NCBI RefSeq assembly: GCF_018446385.1
Contig: NC_056005.1
Span: forward strand, 43,219,461-43,283,460
Length of the DNA: 64,000 nucleotides
Source of the DNA: Zingiber officinale
Taxonomy: Eukaryota; Streptophyta; Magnoliopsida; Zingiberales; Zingiberaceae
Direction of reading: 5' to 3'
Shown: piece after piece, positions 12,415 to 23,330 of the stretch
How positions within the stretch are numbered: position 1 is the stretch's first letter
Layout: the number at the start of each line of letters is the position of its first letter
Translations under genes and position numbers: made by a program
Notes under the pieces: model-generated
The model's database searches: none
What the model saw: only the letters and a program-made list of their open reading frames with translations
What the model was told of the DNA's origin: nothing

Positions 12415-12535
12415 ATCTGCAAGTTATATGACCAGAAAGTCCTGATATTTTAGTAAAATGTTCTTCAAAAAGCTTATTCCGTACCTTAACAAATCTAGTT
12501 CTCCTAGGACCAAAGTGCTCCTTTGCACCAGTTCA
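12415..12535 (-). pseudogene. Duplicate fragment of agenet/BAH gene exon 4
   Basis: About 120 bases match the stretch at 37139-37260 (GPRRTRFVK...NKLFEEHF, ISGLSGHIT) on the same strand. Here the frame reads GAA GAA at the point where the 37-kb copy has a GAA TAA stop, so this copy keeps an older, intact reading. It is cut off on both sides by unrelated sequence and lacks the rest of the gene. It lies downstream of the true last exon (15785-16063), so it is an extra copy, not a displaced exon. Confidence 0.8.
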
Positions 12536-13100
12536 GGACCTCAGTTATAGTAATCTTCGGCACCTTTGCCTTTCATGAGAGAAAATTGGAGGCTAAGTAT
12601 TAGAGATCTGATGGTTGTTTGTAATCTTGTGGCAGACTTTGGAGATCAACTTTGTTGTCGTTGTAGTCCCATTTTGCACATAGCAATTCTGCCTTTATTC
12701 CCATTTGGCCCTTGAGAATTTAACTTCCCCAAGTCTCTAACAGCTTTATCAATCTCACCATGGTGAAAAGAGCAGCTAGTGATTGCAGCCCTAAATGTTC
12801 TCTAATGAGTTCTCGTGCATCTGGGTTCTACCCATAACTGACTGGCCCAACAACTGTCTAGAGTAATCAGTGAAGGCAGCTATCAGCTTTTCTTCGTTTA
12901 TCCATGGTAACATTGTTCAACTGATTCTGATTTATGTCCATTTCAATTTCTAGTTGTTGCAACTTTATGAAAATGGGCAGTATCTTCATCACTAATCTTT
13001 GTCCAATTTTATTTTGAACCTTTGAAGCCGGTGGATAACTTTGTTCCTTTAATGTGCAATCTAATTTAGTATCGAGGGTAGAAATTTGCATTTGAGAAAG
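12536..13100 (-). pseudogene. Unidentified coding-like remnant
   Basis: The minus strand has codon-like stretches broken by frame changes. From 13091 a 74-residue frame begins MQISTLDTK and ends MDKRRKADSCLH. A second frame continues with EEKLIAAFTDYSRQLLGQ near 12890. A third has charged and helical segments near 12750-12650. Composition and the frame relay look like a decayed gene, but I do not recognise the family. It abuts the agenet/BAH duplicate fragment, so the two may have been moved together as a chimera. Confidence 0.35.
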
Positions 13101-14928
13101 GTTCCAAAGAGTAGCTATTTGCTGGTGAAAATGCCCCTATCCCATTTTTTTAATGAATATTTTAGAAATCTGATCTTGGTTTCATTTCAAGGGTATGTGA
13201 TGTCATATTTTTTTTTTTTATAATCTAAGTATTTGAGTTTCACATGATTAATTTTGAAAATAAATGACATTCTCCTATCGAGTAAATTTTAAGCACAGTT
13301 TATATACATTTAGAGCTGACATTATTTCTCTAAGTATTTTACAATTATATAACACTCGTGGGGCATCTATGATGCGTGCTTGTCAGCTTGTATGAACAGC
13401 TCATAGAAAGTGAGTGTGACCACTTATTCCCAAACATAAATAGTTTATTTTATTTAGTTCCACTAAACATATTCATTTAATCTAAAATAAAACCATCAAA
13501 TCTAAAATAAAGAGGCCTCACCTTTAATTTATCTTCACCCGACTACCTACCACTCTTCATTCCTTATATTCTCATCCCACCATACATCTCCTCGGAATTA
13601 AAAAGCGCACTTTCTTTTCTTATCAAAATAAGCTTAGAGCAAAAATGAAAAGACACCTTTTTTTATTATCATAAAAAATTATCTCATTTAAAAAAATATT
13701 AAAGGGGCACGTCATATTCTAAAAATTAATAATATAGCTTTTGTTAAATTTACTAATCAAGTTCTCTTTAATAGCAATTTTAATTAAAATTGTTCCACAT
13801 ATATGAAGTGTTTTTTTTATATTTTTTAGAAAATACAATATTTTTATAATAAACAATAAAGGATGTTCTTTTTAATGTTTTTTACTATAAATGAGAAAAT
13901 GGATGAAGTTCCGTTTTTCCAAGTAAGTCTAACACTTGAATCATTCCTCCACTAATAAAGCAAAGCATGCAAGCTAGAGTGGCATCCCAATCGTCTACAA
14001 ATCGAGTTTTAAGTAATAGATAAATTTTGCTTAAGTGAAAATATTAAGTTGATGCCCATTTAAATACTTCTAAATTTATTCTATTAATTAATAAAAAATT
14101 TATATGGAATTATATCTGTTATCTCATAATTAATCAACATAAATTGAATATTAAATGTCAACCAAAAAAATAATAGTTATTGGGTCAAATAGAGTCATTG
14201 GATCAATTGCCCCGACGGTGCAACTAATTCACCGAATTAGTATTCCTATGAGAATTCAATGTCCTTTTATCTAGAAGATTACTTGATTTATCTTCTTTCA
14301 TCTCGCTCTTAAGTCCGACAATGAAAGACGTTCAAGACGAGTGAAATCACCTTTTACTTCATAGAGATATCAGATCAACCTCAGATTATAGTGCAATGAA
14401 AAAATAGTTTCACAGTTAATCAGATATTTACGGATCAATTTTTAACAATGGCATACTGTGAAATTAATTAAACGCTAACGGTAGAGTAATGAGTCGTCTC
14501 AAAAAAAACTATCGTGAAATTGGACCTTTGAAATTAATACATTCAAAAAATAAATATTTAGATTATAGAAAATAAAATAAAATAAAATAGAGAGATAGGA
14601 AGACGTCAGATAGATCAGTGGCTGGAGACTGGGAACTACATGCATCATGCATGTTAAAGGCACGACCGTTACGTATCTCCCTGCCTCCACCTTGTCGCAA
14701 AACAAATTAAAATTCTCCAAACAGAGGTGCTAAGTGTCACTTTCGTTGAATGATGAAGAATGTTTTAAAACCTTGACTGGGACTGACGAGTACTCGAGTA
14801 TAGAAGAATTAGGAGGAGAAACGTAAGAAATAACGACAAAGTTCGCCTTTTCTAGAAGCTGATCATGGATTCAAACTCTGTCCACGGATAAGCTTTGACC
14901 AATCCACAATCGACCACAGCGTGAGGCT
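13101..14928. other. A/T-rich intergenic DNA
   Basis: No supported gene on either strand. It contains poly-T and poly-A runs and no recognisable repeat boundaries. Confidence 0.4.
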
Positions 14929-15058
14929 TGTTGTTAAAATCAAGCACATTCAGTTTCGTCAAGGATCCTGTAGGAAATTCAAGCAAGTAAAGTTTGTTGT
15001 CAAAATCAAGCACATTCAGTTTCGTCAGGATCCTGTGGGAAATTCAAGCAAGTAGCGT
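14929..15058 (+). repeat. Two-copy tandem duplication, unit about 65 bases
   Basis: Two adjacent copies share aaatcaagcacattcag, ggatcctgt and aaattcaagcaagta with few differences. They lie beyond the 3' end of the agenet/BAH gene. Confidence 0.8.
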
Positions 15059-15245
15059 TACATGATGCATTTGCAACAAATGTCAAAAAAGATCAATCGA
15101 CATGAATCATACATACGCAGTAAGATATTTTTAATGTTTACAGATGTCTGGTTGGATTTTTTTTTTTAATTAGAAAATTAGAAAGACAGTCTCATATTGA
15201 CATGACTTGAAATATGACCTTGGCTTCTACATGTAGTGTAGCTAG

Positions 15246-15590
15246 TCAATAGCCTGATATAGTCATAGAACTCACAGGCTGAGCATCAAGAAAACCAAAT
15301 GTAAGGAACTCGACAACTCGGATGGGTGCATCATCCATCCTTGAAAGATTTCCGTGAAAGGAAAGGACAAAAGCTCCAAACCAAAAATATGTACTTCCTG
15401 TACTACAAATCCTATTTTCTTGATCACCTTCCTCATCCAAATGAGAAAGAGTAACTACAAAGCCACTAACCAAGAGGAAAAAATGAATTGAAACGGAGAC
15501 AAGACAGAGAAACATGCTAATGACGTCCATTCCATATGATGCATGGTACCGGTAATATTGGGACACCATGACGGGGATGAGACAAAGCAA
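15246..15590 (-). CDS. Hypothetical hydrophobic protein, doubtful
   Basis: A 114-codon open frame begins about 195 bases past the stop of the agenet/BAH last exon on the same strand. It has two or three hydrophobic stretches that could span a membrane (around residues 22-50 and 68-82). I do not recognise it. It may be only the 3' untranslated region of the neighbouring gene or chance. There is no splice or promoter support. Confidence 0.15.
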   Translation of the reverse strand: MLCLIPVMVSQYYRYHASYGMDVISMFLCLVSVSIHFFLLVSGFVVTLSHLDEEGDQENRICSTGSTYFWFGAFVLSFHGNLSRMDDAPIRVVEFLTFGFLDAQPVSSMTISGY

Positions 15591-15784
15591 ACATTACTAT
15601 CATGCCTTCTGCATATTTTGGTTTAACCTAAATGCTAGGAATTACATTGTGACTACTTCAGTAGGTCAGAGTAAGATCAGGGAACATACTGCTAAAGTAC
15701 TGATTGTATATATACACAATAAAAAAAAACTACATACATCGAACATTAATACTGGTCCAACACTGATTCCTTCACCTTTATGAT

Positions 15785-16063
15785 TCACCTTTCAACCGCT
15801 TCCATAGTATGGCTCATTTCATTGTCGATTTCCATAGAAGCATTAGCGACCAGGCTGGCTTCAACTTGTTTACCTTGTTCGACTGAATTTGCCTGATTAG
15901 TGATGAACTCTTGATCGGACATTGCAGAGCCATGAGACTCGACCCTCTTCGACACAGGGTTTGTCCTTTGGCTAACTGAAGATATTATTGATAAGATATC
16001 AGGTTTGGAGGTGATATCAACCCATCTGTTCCCCATCCAATCTTTAGATAGTCTGAGTCTTTT
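15785..16063 (-). pseudogene. Last exon of the agenet/BAH-domain gene
   Basis: The frame opens at a splice acceptor (atcag, exon from 16063) and reads [17 protein letters not shown], the end of the second agenet repeat in plant agenet/BAH proteins. An acidic, low-complexity tail follows to a TGA at 15785-15787. It is in phase 0, matching the end of the agenet exon at 36903 on the same strand. It is collinear with the 5' exons at 36.9-38.9 kb but lies 20.8 kb away across a transposon nest. The exon that should come between, with the conserved double-Trp segment, was not found. Confidence 0.75.
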
Positions 16064-18122
16064 CTGATTGATTTAAACTGATGGCCAACAGTTCGAATGA
16101 TCCTTTTTGTTCACAAATGGAATTTATAAGGAATATATAACAACTATTCCTAAAGAATAAAATTGACAAGGAATGAAATAGTATGTGATACATAGAATGA
16201 GATAGATGTTTGATTTAAATTCCTATGTTTAGTTTGTAGGAATCCAAGTAGTAGAGAAGGATTAGGTTTCTTAATGATTATTTTATCCAACTCATCGATC
16301 GCACCCACCCTAACCAATTCACCCATCCCAACTGATACATCCATCCCACTTAGTTTACCCGGCCTGACCATCCTGCACAGCTTGATTGGTAAACAATCCC
16401 TATGGCCAACTTGATTCAGTAAGGCTTACCAATGCAGCTCAAAAATATCTTAACATTGTTCATGCATGTCAACATATTCTCAATTATGCTAATAGAAAAA
16501 TCTTTGTATGAAAAACCTATTACACACAAACACTAGGGGTTAATGGACAAAGTAATCAACCCAAATTGGGCAGCAGGGATGCTTCTAAAGCTAGCTTTTA
16601 ATTAATAGAATTATAAAGCTATTACAGTACAGTTTCAGGTAGTAGGTTTTGGAGTATCATTTGTCAAAGTTAATTGGCTAAATAATTATCTCAAAAGCCA
16701 AATGACTTTATCTAATGGACCCTCACACTTATCCATATGGGATGAATAGGCAAGGAGTCTCCTACCTTCAACATGCCTCTCTCTCTCTCTCACTCTGTCT
16801 CTCACATATGAATCATGACCGCATCAAGAATTTGAGGCACAGACCTTTTTTTTTATTTGACACAAGTAGCATTGGGACTCTAGACCACCTTTTTTTCATT
16901 CTCTCTCTCTCACACACATATGAATCATGACCACATCAAGAATTTGAGGCACAGACCTTTTTTTTTTTATTTGACAGAAGTAGCATTGGGACTCTAGGCC
17001 ACCTTTTTTTCATTTGACTCAAGTAGCATTGGGGCTCTAGACCTTCTGGTTTGATACCATATTAAATTAATTGGCTAACCACTTATTACAAAAGCTCAAG
17101 TTAGTAGGAAAATGGCTGATTTTATCTAATGGACCACCATACTTGTACATGTGGATTGAATGGGCATGGAGCCTTCTTGCTTCCATATGTCTATTTAGCA
17201 TTAATCTTATCTAGTAGGAACATAAAAGTGGTATGTACTTGAAGCATGAATACCAAAAATGAATGCATATTTTCTCTCTTGGGATGATGAAGATTAGGAG
17301 CATTTTTTAAACTTAAAGGTGTTTCAAGGGGGAAAAACACTTATTAGAGGCCTGTTGTCTGATTAATTGCATGCCATGTTACCACAAGTGGGTCTAAGAA
17401 TTACTTACATCAAGACAGTGTCCATGTTTCATTCCAGTTGTTTAATTTGATCCAGACGTCCATATCCAGTTGTTTTAGTTTGATCCAAGATCCAGATCAG
17501 TTAAAGTGAACTTTTGGAACAGTACCAGGTCAAAAGGCATAAATTCCAAGTACTAAATAAGCATAATGTCAGCCCCTATCTTAATTGACATAAATATGAA
17601 TTTCCGTTGCATGATTAAATAGAGCACTTTCCAAAATATTCGGATGCAGCCAACTGTATGTAGGCAATGATAAGCCATCAGGTGATTCTGACAAGAAAGT
17701 GCCTCTATGCCTCTTACTATTGTGAAGTCCATATCCAGTTGTTTAACTTTAATCCAAAATCCAAATGCAGTTTAGCTGAATTCTTTTCAACGGTAGGTTG
17801 TTATAAGAAAATCTAGATACTCAAGCTTTTGAAGAATGTTTTAGGCATTTAAAGCTAACAAAACTATGCATAGTAGGCACACTACCCAAGTTGACTAACA
17901 GTACTAAGTTAAATACAAATTACAATTATTGTCAAAGTTATTTACTCCTAATTACAGAGTTATTATCCCTTGAATATCTTGGTCTGAAGAAACAGCAGTG
18001 TATGTTTAGTCTATTAATTCTTTAGACAGAATGTCAATGGATTGAAAAATACCCCATGATTGAATCGACAGTATGGTACTGATTGCCAATGCTTGCTTGA
18101 GACAAGTCAACAGTGTGGTACT
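16064..18122. other. Intron remnant and repeats, no exon seen
   Basis: This would be intron of the minus-strand agenet/BAH gene up to the LTR insertion at 18123. I searched by eye for the missing agenet exon (Trp-rich core) and did not see it. Apart from a tandem duplication at 16783-17046 the region is ordinary A/T-rich DNA. Confidence 0.45.
16783..17046 (+). repeat. Tandem duplication with CT tracts, unit about 115 bases
   Basis: Two full copies and a partial third share a CT-rich run, atgaatcatgacc, gaatttgaggcacagacc, a poly-T run and agtagcattggg. A related stretch near 17108-17170 repeats the sequence that precedes the first copy. Confidence 0.75.
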
Positions 18123-19808
18123 TGTTGGTGCAATTGACCTTAAAGATTTTAATATCAGACAAATATGTTTAAGTATGTTTAAATATAGAACTTGATCAAG
18201 AGAAGTCCTAGTTGTAGACCAGGCAAGGGGAAAAATCTTGGTATATCGTGGAAGTCATATGGATAAGTCTGGAGGGCTTGATCCCTGGATAGGCGAATAC
18301 TGAATCTTGGTGAGTGAAGCCAAAAGGAGAAAATCCTAAGGGGTGGTAACCTTAGGTCCTGGTGAGTGAAGCCAGGTTGAGAAAACCCTAGGGGATGGTA
18401 ACCTTAGGTCCTGGTGAGTGAAGCCAGGTTGAGAAAACCCTAGGGGGTGGTAACCTTAGGTAACGAGAAGTCTTGGAGGAGTGAACTCCAAGCAAGGTTG
18501 TTCGGATCTCAGTAAATCTAGGTTTAGGTTTGCCATTATATTCTGTATTACTATTATTGTTGTTGGCTAATGTAGTATTGCAGGAAAAGTCTTAGTGGAT
18601 CGGGCGATCAAACACTAAGCAGGAAAAGTCCAAACATGTCTGGAGGATCGTGTTTGGCAGGTAAGTTGAAGTAAACAAACTGAAGAAGCGACAGTGAGGT
18701 CGGGTTCCCGAAGGGAACAACTTTAGGTCGCTGATCCAACTGAAGAAACCGGAGAGGTTTCCAAGTTGAGATCAAGACAGTTTTACTGTCTTTCATATTA
18801 CTCATGCATTTTATATTACTGTGCTAATCTCGATTTTGCAGGGTATTTTGCTTAACACTGTTTTGCAGGTTCTGCTCGATCGGTCGACCGAACCACTTGA
18901 TCGGTCGATCGAACTAAGCAAAATCAGTACAACATTCAGATTAGATCAGAACATATCAGAGTCCGATCAAAGCTTGATCGGTCGACCGAACCAGAGGGTC
19001 GGTCGACCGAACCAGAGGGTCGGTCGACCGATCCATGGTGACTCAGCACTGGCCAGCTCATTAGCACTGATCAGCAGGAAAAGGAAAAAGGCTGATCGGT
19101 CGACCGAATCGGAGGACCGGTCGACCGATCCAATCAGCATTAACACCATATTAATGAAGATCTCGGCTGATTTAGACGAACAGGGAAATAGTCTCTTCGA
19201 TCGACAAAAAAACGGGTTCGGTCGACCAAACCATTCATGAGCATTTAGTGCAAAAGATCGAGCCAGCTTCAGATTCCAGCCAGGAAGGAAGGGGGCGGGT
19301 TCGGTCGACCGAACAGAGGGATCGGTCGACTGAACCTCTAGTACGCCTATAAAAAGTGCTCGAAGTCAGAAGCTCAATAGAACAATTCTGATCATCAAAA
19401 AGATTCTTTTCTGCCTGCTGCTCGTGTTCCAAGCCTTCATCAAGCTAAGCAAGCTACTTCGTTCAAAAGCACCGACCACGCCTCAACCTTTTTTTATTAC
19501 TGTCAGTACATTTCTTATTGCACTTAATTTCATATAAGATAGTAGGGTTGTTACTATCTTATATTCTTGTAACTGTACGATCTACTTCTTTCTGAAGGAT
19601 TTCGGAAAGAAGAGTTATAGTGATTTGCCCATCGGTGCGGTCAAAGACCGCGGGCCTTCGAGTAGGAGTCAAGCTAGACTCCGAACGAAGTAAACAGACT
19701 TGTCTATTCTTTTCCGCTGTGCACGACTCTGTTTTTAAAAGATAAAGAAAAGTTTTAAAGCGTGATATTCACCTCCCCTCCCCTCTATCGCACGTTTTCG
19801 ATCTATCA
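18123..19808 (+). repeat. 5' LTR of gag-only element A
   Basis: It starts TGTTGGTGCAAT and ends TATCA. In order it holds hairpin units around GAGTGAA loops (18300-18492), a cluster of GGTCGACC palindromes (18880-19330), and a TATA-like cctataaaaagtgc near 19347 that probably drives transcription. It is alignable along its whole length with 35107-36640, with scattered differences and a roughly 40-base insertion in the 3' copy near 35510. Confidence 0.88.
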
Positions 19809-19810
19809 AT

Positions 19811-19825
19811 TGGTATCGTTAGCTC
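19811..19825 (+). other. Primer binding site of element A
   Basis: TGGTATCGTTAGCTC lies two bases after the LTR end. Its first seven bases match the initiator tRNA-Met complement (TGGTATCAGAGC) and then diverge, so priming by that tRNA is plausible but imperfect. Confidence 0.5.
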
Positions 19826-19970
19826 TGAAATAACTTAACTGTTTTTCAAAGCATTTTTAAAACCTTTTCTTTTCTTTCATTTATTCTCTTTTAGAATATT
19901 TTTTTTCTTATCCTTTCAAGTACTACTAACCCCAAGACGAAAGTCTTGGAAATATTTTTCCCTTAATTCT

Positions 19971-20213
19971 TTGATTGCAAGAATGTCAATGTCATATCAA
20001 GAAGAGCGAAGTATCTACGACCCTCCACCGTACGATCAAGTCTACTTCAATTCCTGGAGGCAAATGATGGAATGCTTCGTTGGAAGTAACAATTTCGACA
20101 ACTGGATCGCACTAAGACAACCTTCTCGAAACTCAGAATCGAACACAAAGGTAATGAATATGTTAATAGATATTTTGCCTAATGAAGTCTTGTGTCAATT
20201 AGAAGGTTATAAG
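19971..20213 (+). pseudogene. gag of element A, 5' part (split by insertion)
   Basis: Eighty-one codons run open from ATG 19971 to the nested element. A conserved WRQMMECF segment and a W further on match the N-terminal pattern of copia-type gag. The codon phase at 20213 is zero and continues exactly at 31003, after the ATAAG duplication. An in-frame ATG at 19983 is an alternative start. Gag would assemble the particle that packages element RNA. The chromovirus now ends it early with foreign codons. Confidence 0.75.
20209..20213 (+). other. Target-site duplication ATAAG (left)
   Basis: Identical to 30998-31002 on the other side of the nested chromovirus. Five bases is the normal length for LTR element integration. 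Confidence 0.92.
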
Positions 20214-23200
20214 TGTAAAATCCTGAAAATTAGCGAATAATGATAAGGGATTTTTCTGGAATTTTTGGAAATTTTTCGGGAATTTTTCGGAGCTCATATG
20301 GACGAGTTTACGGGGATAAAATAGGGCCCCGGGAAAAGCCTGTTTAGGCTACCCATTTAAGTGAGGAAATGTTATTTATAAATACATTTTCTTTTCTATT
20401 TCTTATTTCCTTCTTCCCCGCCGAAACCATGCGCCGACGCCAAACATTCTTCTCCCGATTTTCTGCCCTAACCGACGCCCCTTTCTTCTTCTCCACTTCT
20501 CATCTTCTCCGAGCCGATTTCCCTTCTCTGCCGGTTCTTCTCCTCCTCTATTTCTTTCTTCCTCACTGACGCCGCGACACCCAGAGCCTCTGTACAGCGC
20601 CGACGCCGCGTGGAACTGCCGCCGGTTGCCCTAGCCGACGCCTTCTCCCCTCTGTGCTGCCACTGACACCCTACAGCCGATGCGACTCCGAGATTTTACC
20701 CTAGCGCCGGCCACTGACCTTGAGCCCTAGATTTGTCTCGGCCGTGGAGATCAGGACGCGCCGCAGCCATCTCGCGTCGCTCCGGTTGCTACAATTGGTG
20801 CCGACGCCTGCCGCCCATCCGAGGCCTTCCTTTGATCACCGAGAAGAGCCCCTTCCTCTCCTCTTCCGCTCACCGATCAGCCGACCGAATTCTTCTGCTC
20901 TAGATCTAGTCCGCGTGGTCTTCACTGTGCCCTGCCGATGCTGCCATCTCTTGACCCGAACAATGCCGACCTCCTCCATGCTGTGTTCTAGTTCCAGATG
21001 CGGAGTCTGTTCTTCCACTGATCTGGAACAAAGATTTGGGCTTTTTAGTTTACTGAGGTGGATCTTGATGAATTGTTGATTTGGTTTGCTTGTTCTAATT
21101 CCAGCAGCAACTATCTCTTGGCGTGGATCAGTGAGTACGAGGGTAGTCTTGTGTTGTGGATTTTGGTGGATCTGGCAGTCATTGACTTCAGCAAGTTTCA
21201 GCAACTTCTTGTTCTTGAACAAGGCTGTAAATTGAGGTAAGTGTAGGGATTTGATATGTGTTGTGGATAATGGATTGATTTAGGTATGATTTGATTATGT
21301 GGTCATGTGTAGTTTGAATTGGAGGTTGTAAATGGTTGTTGAGTATAAATTAGGTATGTGTTGAATTGGAGATGATATGGATTGCTAGATGGTTAGTATA
21401 TCACTAGTCGATGCATGATTAGTGTGATTAGATTTAATTGCTTAGAATCTAGTCTTGTGGATTTTATTTAGCTATTTAAATTCTTATGAATTGTAGCTAA
21501 ATAAAATATATTTATATTGGTGACACAGGACTTTGACGCGAGACGAGTATCTTGACGTCGTGTTCGGAACAGATTGGACTTTTCTATTGGAGGCGGGTAC
21601 CTCTTGACTTATCTTTTATGATATTGTCATTTGGATATGCATAGTATTTTATAACTACAGGCAATGAACATGTTTGCCTTTGGTATGTCACTGTTTGATA
21701 TCCATAGCATGTTAGATTTGTCGCTTGTTAGGTATCCGTGCTTATATCTCGTGATTTGATACCATGAGTATCTTATTGCCATGAGTACTTTATTACCATG
21801 AGTACCTTAGTTCCTAGAGTAAGTGACATACTATGCTTTACTGAGGTCAGGACTAGGTTCTGGATTTTATTTCTGGCATGTGTATCTAGATTATCTGATA
21901 TCTAGGTTTTTATACCATACTTGGCTTGTATACCTACATTTTGTATATCATATCTGATTGGTGTACCTCGATCATTTTTCTTTGATCTATGCATATTGTT
22001 GGTACATATGTTACGGAGGGGGGATATGTTCAGGATCTAGGTTGTTATACCATAGAGGACCTGTATACCCTAGACCCGTGGATTTGACTTACTGATACTG
22101 TGGTACCCATATTATATATATATGAATTTTTCTATGCTGATCAGGATATTGTCATGCTTAGTGTCATGCATCATGATTGCATGCTGTGCGATAGTCGACT
22201 CCATTATTGTTGAGCACATCGCCAGTTACATGGATCTGCACACACCACCACTCATGGGTTAGTGGTCGATTCAGGCAGTGTGTGTTGCAGCAGGGACTTT
22301 GTTTGGCTACGTTGGTCCGCTCATGGGTAGTGTGACACAACGTGTTAGCCGGCAGGGATTCCTCCCCGTCATCGTGTACCGGGAGTTGAGAGCATTGTGC
22401 TCCCCCATTTATGATTTGGGGTAGGAGGATAGGTGTACTCCGACAGCATCCCGTCCACTCGGTCACTCATCAGGAGCAGTGACGTCAGAGTGCACGGTTG
22501 TTACAGCCCTACCCACTCGGACTCACCATTGTGTGTGAGATGGCTGACTGGCGTCAGGGGTGACCATGTCATTGGCATCATATGCATGATGCATTTATTG
22601 CTTGTGTTTGCTGCATTTACTTGTTGCATTTGGTTGGATGCATATGTTTGACATGCATACAGGATTTAGGCACTTCGGTTTGACGACCTTTTGTTTGGAT
22701 AGGAGTTCCTGGTGAGTACAACTTCCTTAGTTACCTTTCGGTTTTGCATCTTTCCTAGATATATGATTAGGAAGTTGTATTCCATGTTTATTTCTGTTAG
22801 ATATATCTTACTAGGCATGTCTATTGGTATTCATTGAGTTGTTGAACTCACCCCGTGGACTCTATATTTTTCGTACCGGGTTATTTATGGTGTCGCTTGG
22901 AGCATCCTGTCTGCTGGTCCCCACGTCTCATCGGAGGACTTATCAGTTTCACGTATGTTTTGCTTGTTTTATGTATCAGTTTGTTTAGCTCGGTACTCTG
23001 GTTTTATTTTTGGAGAGTTGATGTTGTTATGTGGTGTTTTGTATTTGTTATTGGTTGTGTAAGCCTAGCCGGCTAACAGTTTTGGTTTTGGTACAGCCGA
23101 GTGGGCTGCTTTATTTTTTTTACTGCGTGGTTGTGTCAGCCAGAGGCTGAATTTGATATTAACTGCGTGGTGTTTGTTTTCTTTTATTGTTATTATTCCA

Positions 23201-23311
23201 GCCGCATGTGGCTGAGGTATATAGTGCTTGTAGAAAAGTTTCAGATTGTCCGCCGTACAGGGGAGATGCTGCCGAAATTTCTTCGGACAGAGACTCCTCC
23301 GGGGCGTGACA
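20214..23311 (+). repeat. 5' LTR of the nested chromovirus
   Basis: It starts TGTAAAATCC and ends GGCGTGACA. A TATA-like tttataaatac near 20375 precedes a C/T-rich GC block that looks like the transcribed leader. Small open frames inside (for example 20720-21079) recur in the 3' LTR simply because the LTRs are copies. Confidence 0.93.
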
Positions 23312-23317
23312 ATTTAG

Positions 23318-23330
23318 TGGTATCAGAGCA
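23318..23330 (+). other. Primer binding site (tRNA-Met) of the chromovirus
   Basis: TGGTATCAGAGCA, six bases after the LTR end, matches the complement of the initiator tRNA-Met 3' end used by most plant LTR elements. Confidence 0.9.

Noticed and set aside
16150-16371. Possible missing agenet exon on the minus strand
   Set aside because: The frame lacks the Trp-rich core and splice sites expected of that exon.
20720-21222. Overlapping open frames of 119 and 128 codons, repeated at 28371-28873
   Set aside because: Both copies sit at the same place in the two LTRs of the chromovirus, in a GC-rich leader. They are LTR sequence, not a duplicated gene.
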